NCBI GenBank assembly: GCA_016713025.1
Contig: JADJPZ010000004.1
Location: 2,542,001 to 2,606,000, forward strand
Reading direction: 5' to 3'
Length of the DNA stretch: 64,000 bases
From: Saprospiraceae bacterium
GTDB lineage: Bacteria; Bacteroidota; Bacteroidia; Chitinophagales; Saprospiraceae
The notes beneath the pieces are model-generated. The model was not told the DNA's origin and did no database searches. It saw only the letters and a list, made by a program, of their open reading frames with translations. Position numbers and translations under genes: made by a program. Positions 37,422 through 47,000 of this stretch are shown piece after piece. The stretch's first letter is position 1, and each line of letters begins with the position of its first letter.

Positions 37422-37772
37422 GAGTTAAAATTTTTATGTTTGATCGAAAGTGAGAAAATTAAATTTTGGACAAGATGACTGAATGGTCTCGACTTTGACG
37501 AGAATTAAGTAAAATAATTACTCAATAATGCGTTGCACTGAGTGTAGCATAAGAGCTGCACTTAGCTATGTCAAAATGTGAAGGAACTGCGAGCAGCTAC
37601 TCGCAACAATAACTGAATAGTCAGTCAAGGGATTTTTAAAATAAATGTCATAATCGGGACAGAAGCGTCCCGAAAGCTCAAGCATAGATTGGCACGTTAC
37701 GGCTAAAAATATAACTCTGGCTAAAATTAAATTCGTCACTTGGAGTCAAATGATAAAATTTTAAACATACTC
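37422..37772. mobile_element. Long MITE, TAA target repeats, related to 26008-26297
   Basis: 351 bp, with a decayed left end GAGTTAAAATTTTTAT and right end TTTAAACATACTC, and TAA on both sides (37419-37421, 37773-37775). It shares ACAAGATGACTGAATGGTCT, TTGCACTGAGTGTAGC and AAGCTCAAGCATAG with the other long copy. Confidence 0.72.
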
Positions 37773-37775
37773 TAA

Positions 37776-38325
37776 AAGAAACTTTAAGCTTTTTGACGTA
37801 TGTGATTGATTTAAATTTTATCCCAGTTTCATTAAAATATATGGTTTCAAACCCACCTGGCTCAATATAAACAGTAGTATGCACACCAACCCTTGATATT
37901 GATTATTATGTAGCTCACATAATTCAGAAATAGTGATGGTTAGTTTTTTCGAAACATCGTCTTTAACCATAAGCCTATCCCTGATTTCAAATACTGAAAT
38001 ATCAGGTTGTGTAGATTTCATGTTATTGAATTGTAACCCGTAATTCATTTGATACAGCTTTTTTGCTTTTTGCTACTGTCGCAAATGTGTCGCCAATGTT
38101 CATGTACAAGGGCTTATAATGTTTACTTGCGGACTGGACGGGTCGGCCGCAAAACATAAAGCCAATTATAATTTACTGATAATTAGTATCTTAAAATTAA
38201 TGCATATCTTCATATGCACTATGGTGCCATGATGGTGCCATATAATTTACCGCAATTTACGGCTTTTTACGGACTTGAACCCTCCGTCCTGTCACTTTTT
38301 TTTCAACTATTTTTTTTCCTTTTTG
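37776..38325. other. Degraded spacer, possible gene remnants
   Basis: Open frames of 60-80 codons exist on the minus strand (for example one reading FEIRDRLMVKDDVSKKL at 37818-38048), but none is a recognisable family. GGACTTGAACCC at 38271-38282 resembles the T-arm of a tRNA on the minus strand, but a tRNA cannot be folded from the surroundings. Confidence 0.35.
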
Positions 38326-39543
38326 TCATTTTAAAAACCCAAATAACCACAATGGGATTTTATTCCTGCTTCCGATCTCAATATCATCAACCGCTAAAAA
38401 ACTATCCGGTAGTCCTGAGATTTGTTTATTAGTTTTTGAATGACCACCAACCTCAAATACGTAGGTATCATCTAGCATAAAATCACCTCTGCTGGATGTA
38501 TTAACCAAATGTAATGGAGATATTGAATTTACAAAAAATGTCTCCCTAATGCTTCCTGAATTTAAATTATTTGGCTGAAGGCATGCCATTAGATTTGGAT
38601 TGTGTAAAAGTACTTTTTCAGGCTTTGCTATGTAGCTGTAAGTACTTCCGCTTTCCTGCAACAAATTTAAAATCTTAGCCTGAGCTAAATATTGAAAATA
38701 TAGCAGCAGTGTATTTCTGGTAATTTCTATGCTTCCGGCAAGTTTACTTACATTGGGTTGAAAAGGAACAGAGTTGGCTAATATGTTGATCAACTTCTTA
38801 ATTTTAGGAATGCTAACCGGGTCCACATTTTTTATACTAACCAAATCCACTTCTAAAGTCAGATTTATAATATTCAATAACTTGATGGGATATGCACTCA
38901 GGTTTTCCAGATAAAATGGGTAGTACCCATACTGCAGGTAATTTTTGAAGTGTTTTAAAGGTTTGATTCCTTTGTTTAAAATCTCATGTGATATTTCAAT
39001 ATGTTGTGATATTACTTCTTTGATATTTAATATTTCCAGATTGATACCTGTTTCTATTTGCAAGTATTCTCTAAACGAAAGCCCTTCCATATCATATAGT
39101 ATCACCCTTCTGCTAAGATCGGCCTGGCCTTTGTATATTTCCAATATAGAAGAACTCGTAAAAACGACATGCAAGCCGGGATATAAATCATAAATTGTCT
39201 TTAACTCACCACTCCAACTTTTACTTTTATGTATTTCATCAATGACCAGGTGCGTTCCTCCCTTACCAAAGTGGAAAGCTGCCACATCCAATAGTGAAAC
39301 ACCGCTGAGTTGGATATGATCCATAGTTAAATATAATACATCTTCAGAGAATCCAAAAGTTTGTTTTATGTATTGAAGTAGCAGAGTTGTTTTACCTACA
39401 CCTCTTGCACCTGTTATTCCGATCATTCTGTTAGTCCAGTCAATTTGGTCCAGTAAGTCTCTTTTGAAGGAGAATTTTAAATTTTTAAGATATTGCTGGT
39501 GTATAAGTGATAAAAATTCCATAAGAAAAAATTTAATGCGCAA
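38326..39543 (-). CDS. AAA-family ATPase with DUF4143 domain
   Basis: A 405-residue cytoplasmic ATPase of the AAA_14/DUF4143 type. Walker A is GARGVGKTTLLLQY (~44-57). Walker B is HLVIDEIHKSKSW (~97-109), followed by VVFTSSSILEI and GLSFREYL, which are typical of the family. The C-terminal DUF4143 part includes KLAGSIEITRNTLLLYFQYL, a winged helix, and a nuclease-like strand pattern (DYTYVFEVGG region). Members are widespread accessory genes sometimes linked to toxin-antitoxin-like or mobile functions. The role here is unknown. Confidence 0.88.
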   Translation of the reverse strand: MRIKFFLMEFLSLIHQQYLKNLKFSFKRDLLDQIDWTNRMIGITGARGVGKTTLLLQYIKQTFGFSEDVLYLTMDHIQLSGVSLLDVAAFHFGKGGTHLVIDEIHKSKSWSGELKTIYDLYPGLHVVFTSSSILEIYKGQADLSRRVILYDMEGLSFREYLQIETGINLEILNIKEVISQHIEISHEILNKGIKPLKHFKNYLQYGYYPFYLENLSAYPIKLLNIINLTLEVDLVSIKNVDPVSIPKIKKLINILANSVPFQPNVSKLAGSIEITRNTLLLYFQYLAQAKILNLLQESGSTYSYIAKPEKVLLHNPNLMACLQPNNLNSGSIRETFFVNSISPLHLVNTSSRGDFMLDDTYVFEVGGHSKTNKQISGLPDSFLAVDDIEIGSRNKIPLWLFGFLK

Positions 39544-39855
39544 AGTTACAATATTGATCTATATAAAGATCATAAATGATGCATAAATGCATTTTAAATA
39601 AAACAAATTCTGTATTAATCAAAATCATTTATCGATAAAATAACTACCAAAATTGACACCTTTTTTAAGCATTCTTTGTGTGCTTTTATGAGTCATTTTT
39701 TTACTTTTTTTTTGCTCTTTTTCCAATCATTTTTTCACTCCATTTCGCCGCTAAAATTTAGTCATAAAATCATTCCATTTTTTCAAATTTTGTCCTGAAT
39801 TTTCACACCCTTTTTATCGCTATTTTATTCAATATTTTAAGTGAACTGCCTCGAG

Positions 39856-39954
39856 TTCGGATTACCGGTCACTGCGTTCGGATTACGGTACAGTGCGTTC
39901 GGATTACGGTACAGTGCGTTCGGATTACCGGTCAATACCGTACCGTAATCCGAA
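39856..39954. repeat. Iteron array: four direct 21-bp repeats and one inverted copy
   Basis: TTCGGATTAC occurs at 39856, 39877, 39898 and 39919, exactly 21 bp apart, and inverted (GTAATCCGAA) at 39945-39954. Between them are GCG and variants of CGGTCA/CGGTACAGT. The 21-bp spacing is two DNA turns, so bound proteins would sit on one face. Immediately right is an AT-rich tract (39990-40040) that could melt. This is the layout of an iteron replication origin. An operator array is the alternative. Confidence 0.75.
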
Positions 39955-39959
39955 CTCGA

Positions 39960-40961
39960 CACCGACCAAGAGACGGAAATGAAACGATACCATATATAAA
40001 ACAATTTAAAACTATTAAAAAACTTATTAAAACATTAAAACCGCGTGCGCGAAAAAAAAAGAATCGAAAACCGAAAAAACGCAAGCGGAACGCCTCGCAC
40101 CGGGGGGCGGCGCGGCCAATTTTGATTTTCGGGTATCACAAAACGAAATTATATTGAAAATTCGCTATCTAATTTCGTGCAGATAAGGCTATCTTTGGGC
40201 TTAGGTGTATTTGGTTGGTTTTGGGTTAGATCGTCTCTTAAAATGCTTAAAAATGGCTTGTTGACATTTTGCTATCCAATTTGGCCCTGATTTGACATTA
40301 TCAACTCAAATTTCCATGGGAGCCTATACTTAAAAATCAAGCCGGCATCCTATTCATTTTTAGGCTGGCTTCTTCATCAAATTGACCCCGATTTTCAGCA
40401 CTAAAAATCAGCTCTAAAATATTCATTTTTTGGCTTCAATTTTTGGATAAATTTTAGGGCCATTTTTTAGATGTTTATTTTATATTTTCGTGAGTAAAAT
40501 CTTATCATTATTTTGTTCTTTAATTGCCTGAAAAACTATCAATCACCAAGAACTCTTTTCCAAATTTCTATTCATGGATTCCTTTGGTAATTTTCAACAA
40601 CATTCTGTTTTCCTATAGTATGGAAATTATAAAGAAAGTTTTCTTTATTCTATTTTATATTCTTCCAAATGACCAATTTTTATTAAGAAGAATTTTGAAT
40701 TGCTTCTATCCTACAAAATTTTACACAAGTAAATCAGATGACCTCATAGGTTTTTATTTTGTTTAGATAGGTTTTAAAAATTTTTTCATTACATATATAA
40801 ATATTTTTATAGTGTAAAATACTGATTATATGTATTTAATCATATTTTAAAATCTGTGTTTTTTATTTTTATTCATAAAAAAACTTATGAGTTCTAGGTA
40901 CCTCATATGTTTTGCACTACCCTACCCCTGACCTTTGCAGTGCAATCAAACATCATTTATC
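39960..40961. other. Gene-free region between iterons and the excisionase-like gene
   Basis: The stretch starts with an AT-rich part (39990-40040) and a GC-rich patch (40040-40120, including ACCGGGGGGCGGCGCGG), then long AT-rich DNA. No supportable gene is seen. It may hold origin functions. Confidence 0.4.
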
Positions 40962-41264
40962 ATGCCTGCAAACATCATCACCACCGACGATCTCAGACAG
41001 TTCAAAATAGAACTATTTGATGAACTCAAACAACTCCTGGGTCAGCGCACCGAGTCCAATTCAAGAGAGTATCTCAAATCTTCTGAAGTATCAAAACTTC
41101 TAAATATTTCCCTTTCCAAGCTTCAGCATCTGCGCATTGCAAAAGTATTGTCGTATACCAGGGTTGGCGCTACAATTTATTATAAACGTGAAGACATTCA
41201 CCAGTTGCTTGAGAGTAACAAAAAGCAAGCAAAACCTAAATCTCTTTCCATTTTTCAAAAGTGA
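40962..41264 (+). CDS. Excisionase-like helix-turn-helix protein
   Basis: 100 residues from the ATG at 40962; an earlier TTG at 40935 is less likely. A coiled N-terminus (DDLRQFKIELFDELKQLLG) is followed by a winged-helix HTH_17/excisionase domain: EYLKSSEVSKLLNISLSKLQ (~38-57), then VGATIYYKREDIHQLLESN. Such proteins accompany integrases or control mobile-element genes in Bacteroidota. No integrase is seen in the window. The stop overlaps the start region of the next gene. Confidence 0.82.
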   Translation: MPANIITTDDLRQFKIELFDELKQLLGQRTESNSREYLKSSEVSKLLNISLSKLQHLRIAKVLSYTRVGATIYYKREDIHQLLESNKKQAKPKSLSIFQK

Positions 41265-41269
41265 TCGAC

Positions 41270-42109
41270 ATGTCCACAACATCAAAGTCTCCAGCTGTAA
41301 ACTATATCCGCCACATTGATCTTTTCTTTGAAATTGCCCGATTTTCTCCAGCCATAAATTATGGCCATATTGCACTGTACATTTCACTTTTCAGATCGTG
41401 GAATCATTCCTTTTTCAGCAATCCAATGACACCAGCCAGAGATGATATCATGGCATATGCAGGTATCAAATCCAAGGAGTGCTATTATAGGATATTGAGA
41501 GAAATCTCAGAACTCGACCTGATCAGATACTATCCTTCAAAGTCAAAGTACGAAACCGGCTTATTTTGTATGTCTTCTTTAGAATTGGTAAATGAAGGCA
41601 TTAAGATCATAGTTTGGTCTATTTCGCATCATCAGTCCATTTGCGTCAAGCAACTTGAAATACCATTTAGCGATGCCAAACCAACCAATGGAATCACTCG
41701 ACCACACAAGTCACAACTAATCAACGGACGCGGAGTGCTCTTTGCTGAGAAGCATGTTTTACTTGAGGTGTATCAAACTCCAAATCCATCGGTCAATACC
41801 ACCTACAACCCACTCACAGATCCCAAATACGCATCCCAACTTGACCACCGTATTTCCTCACATTCAAATAATAGCAATTATGCAAACCATCAGAATTCAC
41901 AATCAGATGTACCGGCCTCCGTCCTTCAGGAGTACCAGTCGATCCAGAAGCTGACTACTCAATCAAACTTTAACTACGATCACTTCTCCAGGCTTCTGGA
42001 TCGTATTGTGATCGATGTATTCCACATAATTTCTGCCATACTGCATGATGACCTGAGAACCGGAATCCATATACTCCAATGTCAAGGCCTGGCATGTTTT
42101 CATCCTTAA
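41270..42109 (+). CDS. Winged-helix-like replication/accessory protein of a mobile element, 3' end rearranged
   Basis: 279 residues as read from the ATG at 41270, or 282 from the GTG at 41261. The N-terminal ~130 residues resemble helix-turn-helix proteins of Bacteroidota mobile elements: NYGHIALYISLFRSWNHSFF, then RDDIMAYAGIKSKECYYRILREISELDLIRY in part. A long linker rich in Asn, Ser and Pro follows. From about residue 240 (41990) the frame runs into DNA that encodes an ATPase on the opposite strand, so the last ~40 residues are probably not natural. If the inverted piece is turned round, this protein continues directly into the ATPase, suggesting one wHTH-ATPase polypeptide of roughly 420 residues. 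Confidence 0.62.
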   Translation: MSTTSKSPAVNYIRHIDLFFEIARFSPAINYGHIALYISLFRSWNHSFFSNPMTPARDDIMAYAGIKSKECYYRILREISELDLIRYYPSKSKYETGLFCMSSLELVNEGIKIIVWSISHHQSICVKQLEIPFSDAKPTNGITRPHKSQLINGRGVLFAEKHVLLEVYQTPNPSVNTTYNPLTDPKYASQLDHRISSHSNNSNYANHQNSQSDVPASVLQEYQSIQKLTTQSNFNYDHFSRLLDRIVIDVFHIISAILHDDLRTGIHILQCQGLACFHP

Positions 42110-42262
42110 CCTTTCGTTATAACCCATGAACTGCCGAACCAGCTTCATATGGCAGGTTTTACCGACACCTGTTTTCCCGGATAGGAAAAGCCCTTTTCGA
42201 AGATCGATTTCGTAATGTTTGCAGAGTGCAATATCACCTGTGAAGTAGGCATAAAGCTGCAG
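41988..42262 (-). pseudogene. P-loop half of a DnaC/IstB-like AAA+ ATPase, on the opposite strand to its other half
   Basis: Read on the minus strand from about 42262: LQLYAYFTGDIALCKHYEIDL, then KGLFLSGKTGVGKTCHMKLV (Walker A GKTGVGKT), then ALTLEYMDSGSQVIMQYGRN to about 41988. This is the N-terminal part of the ATPases found beside wHTH proteins in Bacteroidota mobile elements. The Walker B half is missing here but is encoded directly alongside on the plus strand. Confidence 0.72.
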
Positions 42263-42511
42263 TCGTACTGTTTTGACGAACTAGGCGCAGAAGACGAAGT
42301 TAAACATTACGGCACCACCACCAATGTTCTTGGCCAAATCATCCTGATGCACTACGAGCTATTTATCAATCGCAAAGTGCTGTCCCACTTTACGAGCAAT
42401 CTGTCTGCACCACAAATAGAAAAATGTTATGGCGAACGCGTCCGGAGGCGCCTGCGTGAGATGTGCAACTGGATAGAATACAAATCCACATCCTCGGATA
42501 AAAGAAGGTAA
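42257..42511 (+). pseudogene. Walker B and sensor half of the same ATPase, plus strand
   Basis: From about 42257: LQSYCFDELGAEDEVKHYG (Walker B FDELGAED), then NVLGQIILMHYELF, SHFTSNLSAPQIEKCYGERV (sensor 1 TSN) and RRRLREMCNWIEY (arginine region). This is the C-terminal half of a DnaC-like AAA+ helicase loader. An ATG at 42215 allows a 98-residue frame, but without the P-loop it cannot bind ATP normally. The two halves meet head to head at the palindrome CTGCAG (42257-42262). Confidence 0.75.
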
Positions 42512-42540
42512 GTTGCATGGTTCACATTGTTTTGGGTTAT

Positions 42541-42570
42541 GTGGTCGCTGCCCTGGCAGCGGCCACTTTT
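42541..42570 (+). terminator. Terminator after the ATPase half
   Basis: GTGGTCGCTGCC and GGCAGCGGCCAC form a 12-bp stem (one G-T pair) with a 2-nt loop, followed by TTTT. It is nested in an outer GGTTCAC/GTGAACC pair. Confidence 0.8.
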
Positions 42571-42962
42571 AGTGAACCACCATTAAATTGTTTCACATCA
42601 TTGATTGAGTTTTGGTTAATTTTTTTTCGCATACAGAAAGGTGTGTGTCCAGAGCAGCTGCTTTAGCTCTCTACTTCAGTAGCGCTCTTATTGTAGGATA
42701 CTTCTTACTGTTCAAAAAACAAGCGATAGTGAGTGAAGAATCAAAAGTGCGTCTATCGCATTTGGCACAATATCACATAAAATCCTCACAATGTGCGATA
42801 GAAAAAGCATTTTGATTTGGGAATGAACGATGCTTCGCAATCGCCTTTTTTTGAACTAGCGTTTTTGGATACTTTTTGGCAATGCAAAAAGTATCTGCCC
42901 TGCCGGCACGAGGCAAAAATCAATTGGAATACAAATCATTTAAATCATCGAAACTAATTAAA
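42571..42962. other. Spacer without a supportable gene
   Basis: A 67-codon frame at 42612-42815 has a hydrophobic middle but no family resemblance and no clear start context. GCGATAG and CTATCGC motifs recur at about 42724, 42752 and 42796. Confidence 0.4.
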
Positions 42963-43977
42963 ATGAAACTCAAATTTCTATTCTCAACCTTAATCTTATT
43001 CTCTTCCTTCCTTAAATTGCCAGGAAATCATCTTCCCCGGCCTAAAAGAAGATTCCCTAATCACCGAACTAAAAAGATACTACACCCCCAAAAATATCCT
43101 AAAATACGACGAAGCCAGGACCAAACTCTATACCGAAATATTCCTGGAACAAGATTCCATAGAATGTTTTTATTCCGGGTACAAAATCCCAATCACCGAC
43201 AAACGCAAAGTCTTGTCTCTGACAGCTAAACTGGGCATCCAAACCGAACACTTATTTCCCAGATCTTTTGGCGCAGCATCACATCCGGCACTAGGAGATC
43301 TCCATCACCTGGTACCTACCAAAGCCAGCATCAATACACTTCGACGAAATGCCCCATTTGCAGATATTCCTGATGATCAAACCAAATACTGGATCCATAA
43401 AGACAAAGTTTTGACTACAATACCCAGAACACAAATTCACCAGTACTCTGAATCCAAATCTAATGCTTTTGAACCGATTGAATTTCAAAAGGAGACATTG
43501 CCAGGTCTATATTTTACTTTTACACTTTCTACCAATCTGAAGCTGATAAAAAGAGCAAAACCTTTTTCACTTCTATGCTCCCCGATCTCTGCCGTTGGCA
43601 TCGATCGGACAAAGCAGAACTCCACAGAAATCAAACGATCCATGACCATCGCCCGCATCCAATCCAATGTAAATCCATTTGTTTTTGACCCATCACTCGT
43701 TGAACGATGTTATTGCAATACTTTTCCAGCTTTACTGGAAAAAACCTACACTGTCAATATCTATCCCAATCCTTTAAAAGGACTTTTTTACATCGATATT
43801 TAGGATTACAAAGGACTAGTCATTATGAAGATTTCTGATCAGTCAGGAAAACTCATCGAGTCACATCATTTGGTTTATTCAAGTTTGATGACATGGAGAT
43901 TGGGAAAGGGGATTTGGTTAATAAATTTCTCATTTGGTACCCAAAAATTTAAAGCTTTAGAAATTTTAATAAATTAA
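42963..43977 (+). pseudogene. Secreted endonuclease I-like protein with T9SS tail, several frame breaks
   Basis: A signal peptide starts at 42963 (MKLKFLFSTLILFSSF). After a frame change near 43020 the sequence reads YDEARTKLYTEIF, TEHLFPRSFGA, GDLHHLVPTKASINTLRRNAPF and DDQTKYW, the core of the endonuclease I (EndA/NucM) family, which degrades DNA outside the cell. Near 43489 one missing A shifts the frame, and the natural continuation is GDIARSIFYFYTFYQ and MLPDLCRWHRSDKAELHRNQ. A further shift (near 43640) returns to NVNPFVFDP. The end is a T9SS type A tail (YPNPLKGLFYIDI, a TAG at 43801-43803, then KISDQSGKL). At least three shifts and one stop make true decay likely. Confidence 0.75.
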
Positions 43978-44012
43978 AAAAGGCCAGGAAGTTCCGAAGC
44001 TCCCTGACCTAA
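43978..44012 (-). terminator. Terminator of the giant adhesin gene
   Basis: Read on the minus strand, AGGTCAGGGAGC-TTCG-G and CTTCCTGGCCT make an imperfect stem with a TTCG loop followed by a run of T. It lies about 72 bp past the stop at 44084. Confidence 0.75.
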
Positions 44013-44083
44013 TAAATTTCAAGTTTTACACTTCTTTAAGCGAACCTAAAATTTGAGAATGATCTTTATAAACCTTTGATTAC

Positions 44084-47000
44084 TTACTCAATCACTATCA
44101 ATGGTTTGCTGGTCAGAACACCATCCACATTGAGCACAATGTAGTACATTCCTTTACCTAACTCTAATCCTGTATCCTGGTACTTTATTAATTCTCCGTC
44201 AGAGACACTGTCTATGATCTTACTTCTCAGCTTCTTGCCGGTACTATCATAGATATCTGCTGTCACTCTTTGTCCCTCTGATGCCTGGATTTCTATCGTA
44301 TAGGCTCCTTTTGTTGGGTTTGGATATACTGTCAGCTTTCTACCTGTATTGTCTCTTTCTACTTTTATCGATAGTGGTCCATACATGCTTTCATTGCCAT
44401 CATGATCCACTTGTCTCAAACGATACACGTAATCACCATTCCTGCTGATTTCTCTATCTGTAAGCTTGTACACATTGATCTCCGTACTATTTCCTTTTCC
44501 TTTTACACGGCCTACTACCTCAAAATCTCCCTTATTCACACTTCTTTCTATCTCAAAATAATCATTATTGACCTCTGTCATTGTTGTCCACGCAAGCTCA
44601 TTAACATCATCAGTCTGATTCCATCTTCCCGTAAAGTCTTTGAGTATTACAGGTAGGGCTTTTGATTTTATTCCGGCATCTATATCGGTTATCGTCACTG
44701 CATAGCCCACTGTAAATAGTAAGGTCGTCTGATTTGGAAAATCTATCACATCGCTATCTTTGGCATCATCTGATCCTTGATTCGGTGTTACAAAATCATA
44801 ATTTTCAGGCTTATGTACTTTTATAAAATATGTTCCCAATTGACATATTTCAAAATTGTAATATCCGTTTTTAGTGGCATCATTCGGATTTTGTTTGGTA
44901 AACATCGTTTGTACCGGCACCGAAGGATTGTTCGTAGAATACAATTCGACCTTTACTCCACTCATTCCTACATCTCCTGCATCCTGTACATCCTTTATAC
45001 CTCCCTGGTCTACCCAAACATAATCACCTACATTGGAACATCTGTAAAAGCCTGCGTCGATCGTTCTGTTATCCTCACCTGACACTAATAACTCCGGAGC
45101 CGCCGAGCCGCTTACGGGATCAGCATCGCTATCTGCTGCATCGTCCGGACTGGAATTCGATGGTGATGATTTATACGCCGAACCTGGTCTGACAAATGTC
45201 ACTGTGTAAGTACCCGGTACCAGATTGGTAAATTCATACAAACCACTTGCATCGGTTGTCGTTGTCTTATTTACAGGTACTCCAAATACATCTGTTCCCG
45301 TAAGATTGACCGTCACGCCCTCAATTCCAGGCTCAAAGGCATCTTGTACTCCGTTGGCATTTCTATCCTCCCATACAAAGTTACCAATCTGCGCCAGTTT
45401 GTAATATCCTGCGTCTATCGTTGTATTATTATCTCCTCCTGCCAGATTGACTACAGGACTCAATCCAGTGACCGGATTGGCATCACTATCTTTGGTATCA
45501 TTGCCCCCATATCTCTTGGTGTCACTATATAGCCATTTGGAGTATCAAACTTCACACTGTAACTTCCAGGTGTCAAGCCCGTAAAGCTGTATGATCCATT
45601 CGCTGCTGTGACTGTAAACGCTTCCTGCATGCCGCTGCTATTGAACAATCTCACGGTTACTCCTCCTATTCCTGGCTCTCCTGCATCTTGTACGCCATTG
45701 GCATTCAAATCATGCCATACAAAATCACCCAAACTCGCTCTCCTATAATAACCCGCATCGATAGTTGGGTTATTTTCGCCCTACTTAGGGTCACTTGTTG
45801 TGATTTTCCTGTCGTCGTACTCGCATCACTGTCTTTGGTGTCATCACTGCCACTATCTCTGCTGGTGGTGGTATACCCATTTGGTGCTATGAAGTTGACT
45901 ACATATACTACTCCTGGTCTTAGATTGGTAAACTGGTATTGTCCATTGGTGCCAGTTGTCGCATTTGGTACTAAAATATTGTTGATGTCTCTAGCTTGAT
46001 TGCCTGCTGCATCTTCTAATCTCACCGTCACTCCAGCTATACCCGGCTCACCACTGTCTTGTACTCCATTGGCATTTCTATCTTCCCATACATAATCTCC
46101 TAAGCTTGCTGATTTCAAATAACCGGCATCTATGGTATTATTCGTCTCACCACTTTGTACGGTAACGGGCGCTGCTGCTCCTGTCGTGATACTCGCATCA
46201 CTATCTTTGGTGTCATCTCCTCCTTGGTCTGGTGTCGTCGTCACTGTATTGGCTGGTTTGGTAAACGTCACTGTGTAGGTGCCCGGTGCAAGGTTCGTAA
46301 ACTGATAGCTTCCATTGGTACCCGTGGTTACGGTGATCGGTGTGATCGGTGTACCGTCTCCCTTAGTACCTGTCAAGGTCACGGTAACTCCTGCTATTCC
46401 TGGTTCGCCCGCATCCTGTATACCGTTACCGTTTTTGTCCTCCATACAAAGTCACCTATCGTCGCTGGACGGTAATATCCTGCATCTATCGTTGGGTTAT
46501 TTTGACCGCCTGTCAGCGTCACACCTGCAGCTTTACCTGTCGTAACATTAGCATCACTGTCTTTGGTATCATCACTTCCTCTGTCTGCGCTCGTCGGTTG
46601 ATATCCCGTTGGTGCTGTAAATTTCACTACATACACGACTCCTGGTTTCAGGTTCGTAAATTGATACTGGCCATTGGTGCCTGTGGTTGTACCCGGTATG
46701 ATATTGTTATTGATATCTCTTGCTGGATTACCACTTGCATCTTCTAAGCTTACAGTCACTCCTGATATACCTGGCTCACCACTATCTTGTACGCCGTTGC
46801 CGTTTCTGTCTTCCCATACATAATCTCCTAAGCTTGCTGGTCTGGTAACTCCCGCATCCACTGTGGTATTGTTTTGTCCACTTAATAAGGTGATTGCGGT
46901 GGTACTTCCTGTCGTAGGACTTGCATCACTATCTTTGTCATCTGTTCCATTGTCTTGGCCTGTAAAAGCTGTTCCTGTCGGTTTGGTAAATGTAACCGTA

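Noticed and set aside
37678..38048. Two overlapping minus-strand frames that might be an integrase remnant
   Set aside because: One straddles the end of a MITE and neither shows the Arg-His-Arg-Tyr residues of tyrosine recombinases.
38265..38300. tRNA-like T-arm (GGACTTGAACCC), possible attachment site
   Set aside because: The 5-bp T-stem does not pair and no acceptor or anticodon arm can be built, so neither a tRNA nor an att site is supported.
40524..40766. 80-codon hydrophobic frame between the iterons and the excisionase-like gene
   Set aside because: AT-rich DNA readily gives such Phe/Ile-rich frames; no supported start or family.
42612..42815. 67-codon frame with a hydrophobic centre
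   Set aside because: No family match, no clear start context, and it is followed by repeat-like motifs.
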